64,000 nucleotides of DNA from Yoonia vestfoldensis. GTDB lineage: Bacteria; Pseudomonadota; Alphaproteobacteria; Rhodobacterales; Rhodobacteraceae. The translations under genes and the position numbers were made by a program. Below, piece after piece: positions 1 through 8,463 of the stretch. Numbering within the stretch: the stretch's first letter is position 1; each line of letters opens with the position of its first letter. Location of the stretch: NCBI RefSeq assembly GCF_002158905.1, contig NZ_CP021431.1, forward strand, positions 1,984,001 to 2,048,000. The letters are read 5' to 3'. The notes below the pieces were generated by a model that searched no databases, was not told where the DNA came from, and saw only the letters and a program-made list of their open reading frames with translations.

Positions 1-2
1 CG

Positions 3-497
3 CGCTATAATATCGCGCTGCCGCTGCCGTTTCTGGTCGCGACGGTTGTTTTCATCATCGCATCGCTGATCTTTGGCGAGGTTTTCGACATCTATTACCG
101 GATCTGGTGGTGGGATATGGCGCTGCATGCCTCCTCGGCGGTGGCTTTGGGGATGATCGGCTTTTTGTTCATCTACATGCTGTTCGAGGGTGATCGTTTC
201 GCAGCCCCCCCCGTCGCCATCGCGTTTTTATCCTTTACCTTCGCCTTAAGCATCGGTGCGCTTTGGGAAATTTTCGAATATGCGATGGACCAATCCTTTG
301 GCACCAATATGCAGAAAAGCGCGAATGACACGATGATCGACCTGATCACCGATGCCATCGGCGCCGCTGTCGGTGCGCTGGCGGGCTTTGCCTATCTCAA
401 AGGCCGCTCGGCCGGATTGCTGGGGCGGCTGATCCGCGACTTCATCACGCTGAACCGGCATCTTTATGCCAAAGGCCGGTCCCGCGACGATAAATAG
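3..497 (+). CDS. Membrane protein, 5' end outside the window (YjdF/DUF2238-like)
   Basis: The reading frame is open from the left edge, so the start codon lies upstream and about 165 residues are visible. They contain at least three hydrophobic segments. A WWWDMALH segment sits just after the first visible membrane segment, and a second conserved-looking stretch reads LWEIFEYAMD. Acidic and aromatic residues followed by DxxLH and then a glycine-rich membrane helix recall small integral membrane proteins of the YjdF/DUF2238 type, whose function is unknown. The C-terminal 30 residues are basic and probably cytoplasmic. It ends one base before the convergent ABC permease gene. Coding status is solid; the family is my recollection only. 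Confidence 0.72.
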   Translation, partial: RYNIALPLPFLVATVVFIIASLIFGEVFDIYYRIWWWDMALHASSAVALGMIGFLFIYMLFEGDRFAAPPVAIAFLSFTFALSIGALWEIFEYAMDQSFGTNMQKSANDTMIDLITDAIGAAVGALAGFAYLKGRSAGLLGRLIRDFITLNRHLYAKGRSRDDK

Positions 498-498
498 C

Positions 499-1260
499 CT
501 AAAGGTTGCTGCGATCAGCCCAGCCCGCAAAGGTCTTTTCCAGCGCGACCACGATGTAATAAAGCAAGATCCCCAAGAGCGCCAAAGCGATCAGCACGGC
601 AAACATCAGCGGGTAATCCGAATTGGTCTTGCCGCTGTCAAACAGCGCCCCCAGCCCGCGCCCATGCGGCGAGACGATTTCCATCAAATTGGTCCCGATA
701 AAGGCCAGCGTGACCGAAACCTTCAACGCACCAAAGAATTCGGGCAGCGTTTTGGGTAGGGCGATTTTCCAGAAAATCGTGGATTGCGACGCCCCCAGTG
801 ACCGCAGGATATCGCGGTATTCGGGTTCCAGCGTCGAGAGGCCGATAGAGACCGACACCGCGATGGGAAAGAAGCTGATCATGAAGGCGATCAACACGGT
901 GTTGAAATCATGCCAGCCCACGAACATCAGCGCCACGATTGGCACCACGGTCGCCTTGGGCACTGCGTTGAACCCCACCAGCAGCGGATAGAGCGCATCG
1001 CGCATCGTGCGCGAAAAGCCCATGACCATGCCCAATGCCGTGCCAAAGACGACGGCCAGCAACAGACCCGCCACCGTGCGCCAGAGCGTCTGCCAGCCCA
1101 TGGTCAGGAACAATTCCCAATATTTGGCATAGGCAGGCGGCAGATCACTGGGCGCGGCCATCTTGAAAGTGGGCCAGCCCATGATCCAGACCAAGGCTTC
1201 CCATGCCGCCAGAAAGATCAGCAAAGCCGCGACAGGCACATAGATCTGACGGGCATTCAT
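499..1260 (-). CDS. ABC transporter permease, NitT/TauT (NMT1-associated) type
   Basis: This 253-residue inner-membrane protein has about six hydrophobic helices. It carries the cytoplasmic EAA loop of BPD permeases, visible as EYRDILRSLGASQ followed by the KIALPKTLP helix. It should form the homodimeric channel of an importer with the next two genes. Its ATG overlaps the stop of the ATPase gene by four bases, which implies translational coupling. The gene order binding protein, ATPase, permease is typical of aliphatic sulfonate, nitrate or pyrimidine/purine precursor importers; the permease alone does not tell the substrate. The leader RNA upstream of the binding protein hints at a purine such as xanthine. 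Confidence 0.9.
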   Translation of the reverse strand: MNARQIYVPVAALLIFLAAWEALVWIMGWPTFKMAAPSDLPPAYAKYWELFLTMGWQTLWRTVAGLLLAVVFGTALGMVMGFSRTMRDALYPLLVGFNAVPKATVVPIVALMFVGWHDFNTVLIAFMISFFPIAVSVSIGLSTLEPEYRDILRSLGASQSTIFWKIALPKTLPEFFGALKVSVTLAFIGTNLMEIVSPHGRGLGALFDSGKTNSDYPLMFAVLIALALLGILLYYIVVALEKTFAGWADRSNL

Positions 1261-2057
1261 GCGGCGTCTCCGGCGGGCACGCGGCCTTGGGCGACCTCGA
1301 TCTGGTGGCGCAGGATGTTCAGCATGTTTGCGGCCTCGGCTGTGTAAAGATGGTCCAGCGTGCGCAGGCCGGTATCGGGGATATCCAGCACATATTGCGT
1401 GCGCGCAGGCCGGCCCGACAGGACCACGACCTGATCGGCCAGAAAGATGGATTCGCGCAGATCATGGGTGATCAACACGCCGGTAAAGGGTTCCTCGGCC
1501 TTTACCCGGTGCATGATCTGCCACAGATCCTCGCGGGTGAAAGCATCAAGCGCGCCGAAAGGTTCGTCCAGGATCAACACCTCTGGCGCATGGATCAGCG
1601 CACGGCACAGCGACGCGCGCTGTTTCATACCGCCGGACAATTCGGACGGGCGCTTGTTCTCGAACCCTTCCAGACCGACCAAAGCCAGCAATTTGCGCGC
1701 GCGGTCCTCGCCTTGCGCCTTGGTCAGCTTGGTCGGGACGATTTCCAAAGGCAGCAGCACGTTTTGCAAAATGGTGCGCCATTCCAACAGCACCGGGTTC
1801 TGGAAAGCCATGCCGACATTCGACCGGGGTGCGGTGATGCGGGTGCCATGGACCCGCACCTCGCCCTGATCGGGGATCAACAGCCCTGCAATCAGCCGCG
1901 TCAGGGTGGATTTCCCACAGCCCGACGGGCCGACCACAGCGACAAAGCCGCCTTCGGGCACCGACAGTTCCAGACCGTCCAGCACCGGCAAAGGACCAGA
2001 GGCGGTGCGATACGCATGCCGCACCCCCTTGATATCAATCAGATTCTCCAAGGTCAT
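1257..2057 (-). CDS. ABC transporter ATP-binding protein, NitT/TauT type
   Basis: The 266-residue protein has all ABC ATPase motifs in order: Walker A GPSGCGKST (about residues 43-51), the Q-loop FQNP, the signature LSGGMKQR, Walker B LILDEPFGALD and the H-loop TH of LITHDLRE. The FGALD variant after Walker B is common in nitrate/taurine-type importers. It overlaps the upstream binding-protein gene and the downstream permease gene by four bases each (ATGA), so the three genes form one tightly coupled operon. It powers import of the ligand captured by the periplasmic protein. Confidence 0.93.
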   Translation of the reverse strand: MTLENLIDIKGVRHAYRTASGPLPVLDGLELSVPEGGFVAVVGPSGCGKSTLTRLIAGLLIPDQGEVRVHGTRITAPRSNVGMAFQNPVLLEWRTILQNVLLPLEIVPTKLTKAQGEDRARKLLALVGLEGFENKRPSELSGGMKQRASLCRALIHAPEVLILDEPFGALDAFTREDLWQIMHRVKAEEPFTGVLITHDLRESIFLADQVVVLSGRPARTQYVLDIPDTGLRTLDHLYTAEAANMLNILRHQIEVAQGRVPAGDAA

Positions 2058-3058
2058 TCGGCCAGGCTGAATCCGCCCTCGGGCAGATAGACGCTGGTGA
2101 AATACAAGGACGCATCCGGTTCGTTGACGAATTCATAGGTCGTCGCGATCTGGTCGATCGCATTGGCCATCCGCGCCGCGTCGATGATGCCAAAGCCGTT
2201 TGCCATGACCCAATCGGTGGCGACATTGTCCTGAATGGACAATTGCAGGCGGCGCAGCTCAAGGCCGGCATCGGCGGCGGGGTTGCGCTCGATCAACAGC
2301 GGGATCACGGCCTCGGGATCGGCAATGGCGCTGGCCCAGCCTTCGGCGACACCTTGCAGGAAGTTGCTGATCACGGCCGGGTTGGCGGCGGCGAAATCGG
2401 TGTTGACGATGATGACATTGCCATAAAGATCAACGCCGTGATCGGCCATCAGCAAGGTGACCAGATCATCCTCTGGCACGCCCAGACGGGCGGTGTTAAG
2501 ATAGGATGTGAAGGAAAAGCCGGTGATCGCGGCGACATTGCCTTCGGCCAGCATCGGTTCGCGGGTCGGAAAGCCCACGGGTTCGACGGTGATCATCCCC
2601 ATATCCAGCCCGTTTTCAGCCGCAAAGATCGGGAATTGCGCCCAAGCGCCATCGGGTGGCGGCGCGCCAAGGATCTTGCCTTGCAAGCTTTGGGGCGTGT
2701 CATCAATGCCCAGCGACCGCCGCCCGATCACCGCGAAAGGCGGCTTGTCATAGATCATCATCGCGCCGATCACGGGCGCGCCGGGGTTCTGGTCAAGGAA
2801 TTTGATCAGGCTGTTGATATCGGCCATGCCCACGGGAAAAGCGCCTGTCGCCACTTTGGGGATCGCGTCCAGCGAGCCGTCACCGGCAGAGACAGTCACG
2901 TTCAGATCAAGCGCTGCGAAATTGCCATTGTCGATGGCTGCGAAATAAGGCGCCGCCGGCCCTTCGAAACGCCAGTCGAGCGTGAAAGGCAGATCTGTCT
3001 GCGCATGGACGGCCGATGCCCCCGACAGCGCGACGGCCAGAATGATACGATTGAACAT
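2054..3058 (-). CDS. ABC transporter substrate-binding protein, NMT1/THI5-like
   Basis: The 334-residue protein begins with a Sec signal peptide (MFNRIILAVALSGASAVHAQ). The mature part opens with FTLDWRFEGPAAPYFAA, a pattern of the NMT1/THI5-like periplasmic proteins that bind thiamine-pyrimidine precursors, other pyrimidines or purines. It is the first gene of the importer operon, and the candidate riboswitch lies directly upstream. No substrate can be read from the sequence. If the leader is a genuine NMT1-motif RNA the ligand is likely xanthine or a related purine; otherwise a pyrimidine remains possible. The start is the only ATG between the signal peptide and a GGGG-containing ribosome site. 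Confidence 0.88.
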   Translation of the reverse strand: MFNRIILAVALSGASAVHAQTDLPFTLDWRFEGPAAPYFAAIDNGNFAALDLNVTVSAGDGSLDAIPKVATGAFPVGMADINSLIKFLDQNPGAPVIGAMMIYDKPPFAVIGRRSLGIDDTPQSLQGKILGAPPPDGAWAQFPIFAAENGLDMGMITVEPVGFPTREPMLAEGNVAAITGFSFTSYLNTARLGVPEDDLVTLLMADHGVDLYGNVIIVNTDFAAANPAVISNFLQGVAEGWASAIADPEAVIPLLIERNPAADAGLELRRLQLSIQDNVATDWVMANGFGIIDAARMANAIDQIATTYEFVNEPDASLYFTSVYLPEGGFSLAE

Positions 3059-3061
3059 AGT

Positions 3062-3160
3062 TTTTCCCCGTTGGTGGTTTGATCCTGTCGGACCCAGATT
3101 TCCCCTGCGCCAGACAAAGACGCCAGCCGCGCTGGCGCCGCGTGATCACGTCCGCGCCAT
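3062..3160 (-). ncRNA. Candidate NMT1-motif (xanthine-I type) riboswitch leader
   Basis: Between the minus-strand importer operon and the divergent lipoprotein gene the minus strand folds compactly. It has a 7-bp hairpin (CGCCAGC pairing with GCTGGCG, forward 3121-3137), then a hairpin-like region with CAGGGGAAATCTGGG flanked by TTTGTC and GACAGGATCAAA. It lies close to the start codon of an NMT1-domain binding protein. NMT1-motif RNAs are known leaders of such genes in proteobacteria and bind xanthine. The match is from memory of the general features, not from an alignment, so the exact borders and the class are uncertain. No TPP-riboswitch core is present. Confidence 0.42.
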
Positions 3161-3348
3161 ATCGACAATGATTTGCCCGATTGTTGTGCAGTTTGCCACA
3201 AAAGCAAGCGAAAATTCAGCAGACCGCCAAACCACGCCCCCCGAGAAAAAACCAAGTTGTTGTCCGGGTGCTGTTGCGCATCGCGAAAGGTGATGCCACT
3301 CACGCATCAGCCAAAGGGCCTCTGGCCCAGCATAACTGGAGAATACAG

Positions 3349-3639
3349 ATGAATATTCGGTCAAAACTGCTGCTGTTGGCAGGCCTGTCCCTGACGGCCT
3401 GCGCCGAACTGGCAACGACCGGCACCGCGCCAAACGGGTCTCGTTTTCTGGCAAGCCTGCCTGACTCGGTGCTGGCGGTGGCCGCACCGCATCAGAACCT
3501 CGACCGTGTGGTGTTTCTGGAAGAGGATAATTGCTATTGGTACGAACATGCAGGGCCGGTTGAAACCACCCTGCTGCCGCTGCGTACCACGCGCGGCAAT
3601 ATGATCTGCGCCGAACCGCCCCTGCCAAGTGAAAGCTGA
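3349..3639 (+). CDS. Small lipoprotein of unknown function
   Basis: The 96-residue product starts MNIRSKLLLLAGLSLTACAEL: a basic n-region, a short hydrophobic core and an LTAC lipobox, so Cys18 or so should be lipidated. The mature part has an even composition, a tryptophan/tyrosine patch (NCYWYEH) and two further cysteines (NCYW and MICAEP) that could form a disulfide. I chose this ATG because the signal peptide begins there; the longer open frame upstream is not signal-like. An A-rich GGAGAATACAG precedes it. No family is recognised. It is separated from the convergent L,D-transpeptidase gene by a hairpin. Confidence 0.75.
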   Translation: MNIRSKLLLLAGLSLTACAELATTGTAPNGSRFLASLPDSVLAVAAPHQNLDRVVFLEEDNCYWYEHAGPVETTLLPLRTTRGNMICAEPPLPSES

Positions 3640-3646
3640 CGCGCCC

Positions 3647-3670
3647 GGCTGCGCCGCAACGGGCGCAGCC
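3647..3670. terminator. Intergenic hairpin between convergent genes
   Basis: A perfect 9-bp stem (GGCTGCGCC with GGCGCAGCC) and a 6-base loop fill the gap between the lipoprotein gene and the convergent L,D-transpeptidase gene. There is no T-run on either side, so it is either a factor-dependent terminator or an mRNA 3'-end stabiliser. Confidence 0.5.
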
Positions 3671-3672
3671 GC

Positions 3673-4416
3673 CTAGCTGCGGGCGGTGATTTCGTTTTCC
3701 GTGGGATAAAGAATCGCGCTGACGCCGGTGTTCACCTCTTCATAAAGCCCGATGATATGGGCCATCACCATGCGCACGCAGCCCGAACTGGCGCGTCCAC
3801 CAATCGAGCGCGGGCTGGGCGTGCCGTGAATACGCAGATAGGTGTCGCGGTTGCCGTCGAACAGATAAAAGGCCCGCGCCCCCAAAGGATTTGACGGCCC
3901 GCCATCCATGCCATTGGCATGTTGTTCATAGGTTTCAGGCTCGCGCGCGATCATCGCATCGGTCGGCCGCCATGTCGGCCATTTCGCCTTGCGGCGGATC
4001 GTATAGGTGCCGGGTTCATAAAGATTACCCCGCGCGATGGCCACGCCATAGCGCATCGCGGTCCCGTCGCCGCGCACATGATAAAGATAACGCGCCACCG
4101 CATCGACATGGATATCACCGGCGCGCAAACCGTCATTGGCCTGCACCAGCGTCGGCAGGAACCGGGGGTGAAACCCCCAAGGGTTCGATGTCATCGGATC
4201 ATAATTCGCAGGCGTCACGCGCCGGTCCCAGATCGGCCACATCTCGGGCGGAGAAACGGGCGGCGGCGGTGGCGGCAGATCTGCAAATTCGGGCAGATCG
4301 GGTGCGACCGGATCCTGTGTCAGCGGGTCGATCACGGGATCGCCCAAGGTCTGCGCCGCAATCGGCTGCGAAAACAAGGCAGCGCCTGTCACGATGAAAT
4401 GGCGGCGGTTCAGCAT
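3673..4416 (-). CDS. L,D-transpeptidase (YkuD domain)
   Basis: This 247-residue exported enzyme has a signal sequence (MLNRRHFIVTGAALFSQPIAAQ, with an RR pair but no full Tat motif). A proline-rich linker (DLPPPPPPVSPPE) follows, then a YkuD domain. The catalytic signature is complete: HGT at LRIHGTPSP and SSGCVRM, with the nucleophilic cysteine at residue 213. Such enzymes make 3-3 peptidoglycan cross-links or attach proteins to the wall in the periplasm. It stands alone, with about 130 bases upstream to the next gene. The many close paralogues in this group of bacteria share this architecture. Confidence 0.92.
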   Translation of the reverse strand: MLNRRHFIVTGAALFSQPIAAQTLGDPVIDPLTQDPVAPDLPEFADLPPPPPPVSPPEMWPIWDRRVTPANYDPMTSNPWGFHPRFLPTLVQANDGLRAGDIHVDAVARYLYHVRGDGTAMRYGVAIARGNLYEPGTYTIRRKAKWPTWRPTDAMIAREPETYEQHANGMDGGPSNPLGARAFYLFDGNRDTYLRIHGTPSPRSIGGRASSGCVRMVMAHIIGLYEEVNTGVSAILYPTENEITARS

Positions 4417-4543
4417 GGTTTATGTCCAACTCTGGCGTCAAAGATCAGCCCATGTCTAGGCAGGGGCCAAGACCCTGACAAGGGTTTTACGGCACAAGTC
4501 TTTACACAGCCTTGCGCCGTGGTCTTCGTGGAACACTACGCGA

Positions 4544-5560
4544 TCAGAATTGTTCCAGCACGATCTTGCCCTTGGCGGTGCCGGTTTCGATCATCGCATG
4601 GGCCTTGCGCAGGGTCGCCGCATTGATCGGGGTCAGCACGATATCCAGCGTGGTCCGCAGCCGGCCTGCGTCGATTTCATCCGCCACATAGCTAAGCAGA
4701 TGGTGCTGCGCGATCATATCGGGGGTCTGGAACATCGCACGGGCGAACATGAATTCCCAATGCAGGCTGGCGGCCTTGGTTTTCATCGCGGCCATCGGCA
4801 GCGGCACATCGGTATTGTCGATCGACACGATCCCGCCTTGCGGGCGGATCAGTTCCACCGCCGCCTCCCAATGGCGCATATCGTTGAAGACAGCGATATG
4901 ATCGACATAATGCATCCCCAGCGCGCGGATCTGTGCGACCATATCGCCGCGATGGTCGATCACATGATCAGCCCCCAGCGCGGTGACCCAAGCGGTGGTT
5001 TCAGGCCGTGACGCGGTGGCGATCACCACCAGCCCCGCCGCTTTGGCCAGCTGGATGCCGATGGACCCGACACCGCCCCCTGCCCCGATGATCAGCATCG
5101 TCTGGCCTGCATCCGCGCCGTCCCGGTCGATGCCCAACCGGTCGAAAAAGCATTCATAGGCGGTGATCGTCGTCAAGGGCAGCGCCGCCGCCTGCGCAAA
5201 GCCCAAGCTGGCAGGTTTGCGCCCCACGATGCGTTCATCCACCAGCTGGAATTCCGCATTCGCGCCTGACCGCGTGATATCGCCGGAATAATAAACCTCA
5301 TCACCCACCGCAAAAAGGCGCACATCCGGCCCCACGGCCGCGACCACGCCGGCGGCATCAAAGCCCAGCACGCGCGGGGGGTTTTCGACCACATCGGCAC
5401 CTTTGGATTTGCGCAGCTTGGTATCGACCGGATTGACCGACACCGCCTTGACCGCGACCAGAATATCGCGCCCGGTTGGCACAGGTTTGGGCAGATCGAC
5501 ATCGACAAAACAGGCAGGGTCAGTCACCGGCAGGTAACGGGTCAGGGCGACGGCTTTCAT
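4544..5560 (-). CDS. Zinc-independent MDR family oxidoreductase (quinone reductase-like)
   Basis: The 338-residue protein has the MDR fold: an N-terminal GroES-like domain (DILVAVKAVSVNPVDTKLR) and a Rossmann NAD(P) domain with LIIGAGGGVGSIGIQLA. The zinc-binding cysteines of classical alcohol dehydrogenases are absent, which points to the quinone oxidoreductase / zinc-binding-like ZADH subfamily acting on quinones or enones with NADPH. The start MKAVALTRYLPV is typical and has a GGAG site upstream. It lies 15 bases downstream of the CoA-transferase gene on the same strand, so the two are probably co-transcribed. The true substrate is unknown. Confidence 0.88.
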   Translation of the reverse strand: MKAVALTRYLPVTDPACFVDVDLPKPVPTGRDILVAVKAVSVNPVDTKLRKSKGADVVENPPRVLGFDAAGVVAAVGPDVRLFAVGDEVYYSGDITRSGANAEFQLVDERIVGRKPASLGFAQAAALPLTTITAYECFFDRLGIDRDGADAGQTMLIIGAGGGVGSIGIQLAKAAGLVVIATASRPETTAWVTALGADHVIDHRGDMVAQIRALGMHYVDHIAVFNDMRHWEAAVELIRPQGGIVSIDNTDVPLPMAAMKTKAASLHWEFMFARAMFQTPDMIAQHHLLSYVADEIDAGRLRTTLDIVLTPINAATLRKAHAMIETGTAKGKIVLEQF

Positions 5561-5575
5561 CGGGTGCTCCTTTGG

Positions 5576-6757
5576 TCAATCATCCAGCGACAGCGGGCCA
5601 AGGATCTCTTGGCTATCCTGCCCGCAATGCGGCGGCGGCAGGCGGTAGCTGACCGGCGTGCGCGACAGTTTCAGCGGATTGCCCAGCAGGCGGACCTGCC
5701 CTTTCTGGACATCCGCGCGCGGCATCGCCACGACCATGTCGCGCGCCTGCGCCTGATCCGACCCCAGCGCCAGATCAATCGTATTGACCGGCCCGACGGG
5801 GACTTTGCAGGCCTCTAGCCCCGCGATCACGGCGGCCAGGGGGCGCGCGGCAAGCCTTGGGCCAATCACCGCCAGCAAGGCATCGCGGTTCTGCGTCCGC
5901 GCCAGATTGGTCGCGAACCGCGCATCCTGCACGATCTCGGCGCATCCAAGATAGTCGCAGAACCGCGCGAATTGGCTGTCATTGCCCACCGCGATGATCG
6001 CATGGCCATCGGCCACGGCGAAAACGTGATAGGGCACGATATTGGGATGCCCGTTGCCGCGCCGCTGCGGCAGATCACCTGATTCAAGGTAATTGGTGCC
6101 TTCATTGATCAGCCAGGCCAACTGGCTATCCACCAGCGCGATATCGATATGCTGGCCTTCGCCGGTGCGTTCCTTATGGCGCAAAGCGGCAAGGATGCCG
6201 ACTGTCGCATACATGCCGCACATCACATCTGCGATGCCGACGCCCACCTTCATCGGCGCGCCATCGGGTTCGCCGGTCAGGCTCATGATACCGCCAAAGC
6301 CTTGCGCCATCAGATCATAGCCGGGCTTGTCGCGGTTCGGTCCGGTCTGGCCGAAGCCCGAGATCGAACAATAGATCAGCCCCGGCTGCCGCGTCAGCAG
6401 GTCATCCGGCCCCAGCCCGTATTTCGCCAACCCACCCGGTTTGAAATTTTCCACCACGATATCGGCACGCCGGGCCAGCGCGCGGACCTGCTGTTGGCCA
6501 AGCTCTGTGCTGATATCGATACTGACGGATTTCTTGTTGCGGTTGGCGGCCATGAAATAGGCCGACAGATCCGTGGGTTGACCGTCCGTGTCGCAGACAT
6601 TGGGTGGCCCCCAGCCGCGCGTGTCATCGCCACCCGTCGCGGGGTTTTCGACCTTGATCACCTCTGCGCCCAGATCGCCCAGCAATTGGGTGCAGGTCGG
6701 CCCCGCCAGAATGCGGGTCAGGTCCAATATCGTGATCCCGTCGAGTGCGCCCGCCAT
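5576..6757 (-). CDS. CaiB/BaiF family CoA-transferase (class III)
   Basis: The 393-residue protein shows the family pattern from the first residues (LDGITILDLTRILAGPTCTQLLGDLGAEVIKVE, here quoted in parts: ILDLTRILAGP, LGAEVIKVENP). The catalytic aspartate region is visible as VGVGIADVMCGMYA. Class III CoA-transferases move CoA between carboxylic acids through an aspartyl-CoA anhydride in the cytoplasm. Length matches the family. It is followed by the MDR oxidoreductase in the same direction. Neither the acyl donor nor the acceptor can be inferred here. Confidence 0.9.
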   Translation of the reverse strand: MAGALDGITILDLTRILAGPTCTQLLGDLGAEVIKVENPATGGDDTRGWGPPNVCDTDGQPTDLSAYFMAANRNKKSVSIDISTELGQQQVRALARRADIVVENFKPGGLAKYGLGPDDLLTRQPGLIYCSISGFGQTGPNRDKPGYDLMAQGFGGIMSLTGEPDGAPMKVGVGIADVMCGMYATVGILAALRHKERTGEGQHIDIALVDSQLAWLINEGTNYLESGDLPQRRGNGHPNIVPYHVFAVADGHAIIAVGNDSQFARFCDYLGCAEIVQDARFATNLARTQNRDALLAVIGPRLAARPLAAVIAGLEACKVPVGPVNTIDLALGSDQAQARDMVVAMPRADVQKGQVRLLGNPLKLSRTPVSYRLPPPHCGQDSQEILGPLSLDD

Positions 6758-6777
6758 GCCTATTCCTCCGCTGCGAT

Positions 6778-8034
6778 CTATCCGGGGCGACTGTCTTTGG
6801 CGGGCAGAGCGGCGTCAAGGGCTGGCGCGTCATGACCGGCGCTATCAAGCAGGCTCGCCAGTGCGGCTGCGACAGCCCGGCCAATGGCGGCGGCGCTGAA
6901 CCGGTCTTGCACCCATGCCTTGCCATTGCCTGCCAGCCTTGCGGCCAGCCCCGCGTCGCGCATCACTTGCAGCGCGGCGTCCACGTATTGCGCATCCGTC
7001 TCTGCCATTAGGTAATGGTGTCCGGGGACAAGGCCGATCCCCTCGACCGCTTTGGCGCTGGCGACGATGGGCAGGCCGACGGCCAGCGCTTCAAGCACTT
7101 TGAGCCGCGTGCCGCCGCCTTCGGTCAGCGGGATCACCGCAACCGAGGCGGCGGCGTAATGCGGGGCCAGATCGACCGGATCGGCATGCAGCGTCGCCTT
7201 GGGGGTCGCCGCGGCCAGCGCGCGCAGCTTGGGCTGGGGCATGCGGCCGCAGATATCAAGCGCAGCATCCGGTGCGGCAAGGCGGATCGCCGGAAAAATC
7301 CGCGTCAGCAAGCGTTTGGCGGCAATGATATTGGGCGCATATCCCAGATGGCCGACGAACAGGATCCTGTTCTGTGCCGGTGCGGTCATCACAGGCAAAA
7401 CCCGGTCCTGACACCATCCCGGAACCGGATTGGGCACGACATGAAACACGATGTCACGGCCCGCCAGCGCCATCGCACGCTGGCCGTCCTGATCAGAGCA
7501 TCCGATCACACGCAGAGCGCCGCGGATCACGGCGGCTTCGGCGCGGGATGCGTCCTGCCAGCGGCGGCGATAGCGGATAGGCGCCCAGCGGCCACGCTTG
7601 GCCCGGTCCATCTGTCGGCGCAAATCCGATTCCACATTATGCATATCCAGCACATAGCCCTGCCCCACCGCCATCAGCCCATAGGCGATATCGGCCAATG
7701 CGACGCCTTCCAGCACGATCAGCGCGGGCGCCAAAGCCTGCACCTGCGCCACGACGCTCTTGACCGTGCAGGCAGGCAGATCCGCTTCGATCACGGAACG
7801 TTTGCAGGGCACAATCGCGCTGCCCTGGGGCAGAAAATCATCGACCGCCACCAAAACCACGTCACCCAGCGCGGCCAGCCCCTGATGCAATGCGGTATTG
7901 CGCAGATCTGCGCCGGTGCCCTGCGGATCGGGCCGTGTGGGGACGATGTGAACGATCTTGTGGGACAAGGTATTTTCTTTCGCTGCAGGCTGGCCAAAGC
8001 CGTGGATCGGGGCCGGATAGCCAATACAACCCAT
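6778..8034 (-). CDS. Glycosyltransferase, GT4/group 1 type
   Basis: The product is up to 418 residues. After a non-descript N-terminus it shows HIVPTRPDPQGTGADLR, a glycine-rich acceptor-side loop. Near the C-terminus GGGTRLKVLEALAVGLPIVAS is the nucleotide-sugar binding region of GT-B enzymes (the E-x7-E neighbourhood), quoted here as two parts: GGGTRLKVLEAL and GLPIVAS. It would transfer a sugar in glycan or glycolipid synthesis at the cytoplasmic membrane. The ATG at 8034 has no good ribosome site; a TTG at 7968, directly before the conserved SHKIVHIVPT, is an equally good or better start. No other glycan genes are next to it. Confidence 0.85.
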   Translation of the reverse strand: MGCIGYPAPIHGFGQPAAKENTLSHKIVHIVPTRPDPQGTGADLRNTALHQGLAALGDVVLVAVDDFLPQGSAIVPCKRSVIEADLPACTVKSVVAQVQALAPALIVLEGVALADIAYGLMAVGQGYVLDMHNVESDLRRQMDRAKRGRWAPIRYRRRWQDASRAEAAVIRGALRVIGCSDQDGQRAMALAGRDIVFHVVPNPVPGWCQDRVLPVMTAPAQNRILFVGHLGYAPNIIAAKRLLTRIFPAIRLAAPDAALDICGRMPQPKLRALAAATPKATLHADPVDLAPHYAAASVAVIPLTEGGGTRLKVLEALAVGLPIVASAKAVEGIGLVPGHHYLMAETDAQYVDAALQVMRDAGLAARLAGNGKAWVQDRFSAAAIGRAVAAALASLLDSAGHDAPALDAALPAKDSRPG

Positions 8035-8463
8035 CCGTGTTTTCGTCCACTGACCTGGCGGCAGGATTGGGCATGGCGCCGATCACGGGCACAGAGACCG
8101 CGCCCGGGCAGGCAGACCGGCACAAGCGCAGATCACCGCCGGTCAGCCCATCATCCTGCGCGCCAAAGATTCGCCGCAATTTGCCATATTTTAGCCATAT
8201 TTTAACGCTTTATCCGATGGCTCACCTGTGTCGGTGCCGTGACACAGCGTCACTTTTGCGAAACCTGTCCTTTAGGCAAGGTTTCCGGCAAGGCATGGAC
8301 GAAAGACATTGACCGACCGAAAATGGATGTCGTAAAACACAACCAAGCCGCGTGTGTCAGTTTATTTTTTATTAAGTTTTGCGGAATGCGGGCGCCGGAT
8401 CGGTGACTGCTGATTTGCTGGCAGGACCTGGTCTTGCCAGCAAAATTTTCACCCCGATATCTG
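8035..8463. other. 429-base gene-free region with small repeats and hairpins
   Basis: No convincing gene is seen. It holds an 11-bp tandem repeat (GCCATATTTTA at 8183-8193 and 8194-8204), an imperfect inverted repeat TGTGTC/GACACA around 8228-8247, and an AT-rich stretch around 8340-8385. A 9-bp hairpin at 8415-8443 lies beyond the stop of the Gfo/Idh gene. The left part must contain the promoter of the minus-strand glycosyltransferase gene. Confidence 0.6.
8415..8443 (-). terminator. Hairpin downstream of the Gfo/Idh gene
   Basis: The arms TTGCTGGCA and TGCCAGCAA are perfectly complementary around an 11-base loop, 20 bases beyond the minus-strand stop codon at 8464. The following bases lack a clean T-run on the minus strand, so termination efficiency is doubtful. 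Confidence 0.45.

Noticed and set aside
3059..3348. TPP riboswitch ahead of the NMT1 importer
   Set aside because: The CTGAGA and TGAACCTGAT cores of TPP riboswitches are not present on the minus strand.
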